A stretch of DNA of 64,000 nt from Pterobdella sp. o SKG-2022 (Eukaryota > Annelida > Clitellata > Hirudinida > Piscicolidae), in assembly GCA_964035795.1 (NCBI GenBank), contig OZ038320.1:31657739-31721738 (forward strand), written 5' to 3'. A program made the position numbers and the translations under genes. Positions 60,959 through 64,000 of the stretch are shown one piece after another. The notes below the pieces were generated by a model. The model did not search any database, was not told where the DNA came from, and saw only the letters and a program-made list of their open reading frames with translations. Position 1 is the stretch's first letter, and every line of letters begins with the position of its first letter.

Positions 60959-62115
60959 ATGAACGTTTCAACTTTCAATGTAAGAGGATAAACAAATAAA
61001 TTCAAGCAAAAGTGTCTGCTGGAAGATAATGAGTCCTTCAAACTCGACTTTTGTCTCCTACAAGAAACAAAATGCACCGAACTTCACACCATAACAAAAA
61101 ACAGCCACACAATAACTTTAAAAAATTCTGACAAGTTCTATGGTTTAGGAATATGTTAAAATTCGAAAATATTGCAACTTACCAAAATAACAGAATATAG
61201 AAAACGTGTGTGCTTTTACCAGCTTACCTCGAAATCAAACAATAAGGAAAAAATAGACATCATCAACGTGTACGCCCCAACCAACATACTAGCACTTGCA
61301 AAAGCTTTACCACAAACATAGGATGCCCTCAAGGAGATGCTCTGAGTCCTGTCTTGTTCACGGTATACCTAGAAGCATGCATGAAAGAGATAAGAACCAC
61401 CTACCCGGAAAACTCCTATGAACTCATTTACGCCGACGACGTAAATTTCGTCTCACCAAGTGACATTAAACTAGATGAAATTGAAGCAATATTCCGCAAA
61501 TGGGGTCTTACGCTCAACAAAAGTAAAACGGAAGAAAGGCTGATTAATGAAGAGAACACTGTGTGGAAGACAACGAAAATCCTTGGAAGCTACGTCGGTA
61601 CATGTGAAGACATCAAAAAAGGAAAACTCTGGCAACTCTAGCGATGAACAGATTAAACCCAATTTGAAAGAGTGGGATAAGTGTAGAGAAAAAAATAAGA
61701 ATTTATAAAGTTTATGTTCTCTCAATTTTTCTTAATGGCTGCAGTGCTTGGGCAGACTTTAAAAGCATCAGAAGCTCAATAGACTCCTTCCAAAGAAAGC
61801 ACATACGAAGGCTGGAAAAAGTTCATTGGCCAAATGTTATGAAAAACGAAGAATGCGACTCCGTCATACCACCTCTGCACCAGGAAGTGAGACTGAGAAG
61901 GTTGAAAATGCTGGGACACATATGCCGTAACGACCTGCCAGCAAAAAACATTTTGGGAAAAGCCCTAAAGAATTCCAAGAGAAAAAGAGGCAGACCACCA
62001 TCAACTCTTCTCAACACATTAATAAATGACATGAACTCTCTCAAATTAAACATGGACAACATTGAAAAAATCGATAAAGATGCGTATCGAGGAGTTATTG
62101 GGACTCATTGTTAAC
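60959..62115 (+). mobile_element. Internally deleted non-LTR retrotransposon (LINE), antisense to CBP
   Basis: The 5' part resembles an apurinic endonuclease: STFNVRG near 60967, LLQETK near 61055 and IINVYAPTN near 61261. Around 61290-61318 it jumps to the reverse transcriptase: GCPQGDALSPVLFTVYLEAC at about 61321-61380, then the catalytic YADD at about 61428-61440. Next comes a C-terminal region with an HIRRLEKVHWPN segment and RLRRLKMLGHICRND, then KRKRGRPPS. Most of the fingers and palm region between endonuclease and domain 4 is missing. There is a TAA at 60989-60991 and several frameshifts, so it is non-functional. The 3' end runs into AT repeats and a gap. Clade unassigned. Confidence 0.8.
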
Positions 62116-62155
62116 TGTGATTATGTCAAGACGAAAATTAAATATATATATATAT

Positions 62156-62355
62156 NNNNNNNNNNNNNNNNNNNNNNNNNNNNNNNNNNNNNNNNNNNNN
62201 NNNNNNNNNNNNNNNNNNNNNNNNNNNNNNNNNNNNNNNNNNNNNNNNNNNNNNNNNNNNNNNNNNNNNNNNNNNNNNNNNNNNNNNNNNNNNNNNNNNN
62301 NNNNNNNNNNNNNNNNNNNNNNNNNNNNNNNNNNNNNNNNNNNNNNNNNNNNNNN
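62156..62355. other. Assembly gap
   Basis: 200 consecutive N, starting at the AT-repeat tail of the retrotransposon. Confidence 0.99.
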
Positions 62356-62464
62356 TTATTATTATTGTTGATCTTATTTTTTGTTATTTTTTCAAAAAAC
62401 CACGTGATGATGAGGATGAACGAGGTAATTATGAGAGGGCTATGTGTAGCTTTGTACCTTAAAA

Positions 62465-62466
<2 letters not shown>

Positions 62467-62545
<79 letters not shown>

Positions 62546-62600
62546 AAAAACAAACACAAACGAACACATACACACACAAACACACACTCCTTAGAAACGA
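62467..62600. repeat. CA microsatellite
   Basis: (CA)n from about 62467 to 62542, continuing as an interrupted CA-rich segment. Confidence 0.96.
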
Positions 62601-62689
62601 TTCAGGTAGTAAGGTTTGCGAACCAATCAATTGACAGTTTGATACCTGCGTGTAACTGTTATCAGGCTGGTATGCTCAATTGGAATACT

Positions 62690-62990
62690 CAAAATAATAA
62701 CAGAAATAATAATAATAATCGAAATAATAACAGAAATAATAATAATCAAAATAACAACAGAAATAATAATAATAATAATCAGATGAATACGCATATCAGT
62801 GTTCGATGGTGTAAGGGATGTGAGCTAGTAATTTGTTGTTGCTTTAATGATTATTATTATTGTTATTGTTTTAGTTGTTGTTGTTGTTGTTTTAGTTTTT
62901 TTTGTTGTTTTTGTTGTTGTTTTTAGGATTGTTGTTGTTGTTGTTATTATGATTATTGTTGTTGTTTTAGTTGTTGTTGTTGTTGTATTT
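62690..62990. repeat. AAT/AAC and TTG triplet-rich DNA
   Basis: An interrupted AAT/AAC-type tract (62690-62780) is followed by TTG-rich DNA (62860-62990). The Asn-rich open frame here is a translation of the repeat. Confidence 0.85.
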
Positions 62991-63088
62991 CTTTATTGTT
63001 TTTTGTTATTTAACTTTTAAAACTATTGTTTTTCTTGAAATTATCAATTTAAAGCCTTCACTAACCTTTATCTCCACATATCGATAAC

Positions 63089-63390
<302 letters not shown>

Positions 63391-63580
63391 TGTACGTGTG
63401 TGTACGTGCTTGTTGGTGTCTTTTATTATAATTTTGAATGTGCACGTGTTAAATCTTGGTTCATTTCAACTAATTGTTTATTTATTTGAGGCTGTTTAAT
63501 ATTTGAATTTTTTGTAAACATTAAAAGTTAAAAATGGGCTTATTTTACAAGGAAGTAGTTCCCCAAACACAAGTGACCTA

Positions 63581-63696
63581 ACCAATAACATCAGTCTGCT
63601 CCCTCACACAAGCACCAATAATATCAGTCTGCTCCCTCACACAAGCACCAATAATATCAGTCTGCTCCCTCACACAAGCACCAATAATATCAGACT
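63581..63696. repeat. 33-bp minisatellite
   Basis: About 3.5 tandem copies. The phrase TCAGTCTGCT starts at 63591, 63624 and 63657, and a variant (TCAGACTG) at 63690, giving a 33-bp period with almost no divergence, so a recent duplication. Confidence 0.92.
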
Positions 63697-63935
63697 GGGG
63701 TTGCCATCTTCAGCTGCTATTTATCACTATAAAACAACAATCAAAAAGCATTATGCCGAAAGGATGAAAGTAACGAAATCAACAGGAAACAGATCGACCA
63801 AGTGTTAGTAGGCTTAGAAAAGGGTGATGAAGTAGGGAACAAAGAAGCATATGCTGTATAAGAAGAAACATGGAGTTCTCTTTGAACCATTTTCTTCCGG
63901 TCTGCTCATTATCGCAATCGATTTTTTTCTTTTCA
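63697..63935. other. Terminal unassigned segment
   Basis: Less AT-rich than average. A 35-codon open stretch at 63754-63861 (+) reads like protein (CRKDESNEINRKQIDQVLVG) but is unrecognised. It may be a transposon fragment. Confidence 0.25.
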
Positions 63936-64000
63936 CTGTGGGTGGGGTTTGTGGTAAGATGGGTGGGGTTTGTGGTGCGGTGGGTGGGGTTTGTGGTGCG
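63936..64000. repeat. G-rich tandem repeat running off the window
   Basis: At least three copies of a roughly 21-bp unit containing GGGTGGGGTTTGTGGT, continuing past the right edge. The G-runs make G-quadruplex formation possible. Confidence 0.85.

Noticed and set aside
63581..63696. CRISPR-like array
   Set aside because: Direct tandem repeat without spacers in an animal genome.

Overview
This is a window of an animal nuclear genome: very AT-rich, with spliced genes, phase-matched introns, two 200-base assembly gaps and a heavy load of microsatellites. The gene content is metazoan: a seven-repeat protocadherin, a caudal/Cdx homeobox gene and a CBP/p300 acetyltransferase. The short AT-rich introns and long GATA, CA and AAT tracts would suit a lophotrochozoan such as a leech (Helobdella-like); that assignment is an inference. 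There are no operons, CRISPR arrays or prokaryotic signals.

Layout. 1-16121 holds no gene I can support. It is AT-rich DNA with an AC tract, an 18-bp minisatellite, a cluster of small hairpins near 7.7-7.9 kb, a tRNA-like SINE remnant near 11.4 kb and a long ATT tract near 14.4 kb. 16122-21382 (+) is a protocadherin of six exons (1041 aa predicted). 21383-28181 is intergenic, with a decayed LINE fragment (about 23.8-24.1 kb), an unidentified exon-like open stretch (24.6-24.8 kb) and a roughly 725-bp GT/CA tract. 28182-32202 (-) is a three-exon caudal gene (523 aa predicted), convergent with the protocadherin. 32203-39400 is intergenic, with a gap, CCAAT/CRE-like islands and two GGCGCC palindromes. 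39401-60834 (-) is the 3' part of a CBP/p300 gene: 17 coding exons, 987 codons plus stop, running from just before the bromodomain to the C-terminus. Its 5' exons (TAZ1, KIX) would lie beyond the right edge of the window. 60959-62115 (+) is an internally deleted non-LTR retrotransposon lying antisense to CBP, probably in one of its introns. The right end is microsatellite and minisatellite DNA.

All three gene models were built by hand. Every intron has GT-AG ends, phases agree at each junction and the summed lengths divide by three, which strongly supports them. The three genes do not form a pathway cluster: one is a cell-adhesion receptor, one a posterior patterning transcription factor and one a general coactivator.

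The most interesting structural point is in CBP. The exon carrying two catalytic residues of the acetyltransferase is bracketed by two long GATA/TATC tracts in opposite orientation. In the pre-mRNA these are perfectly complementary and could loop out that exon.
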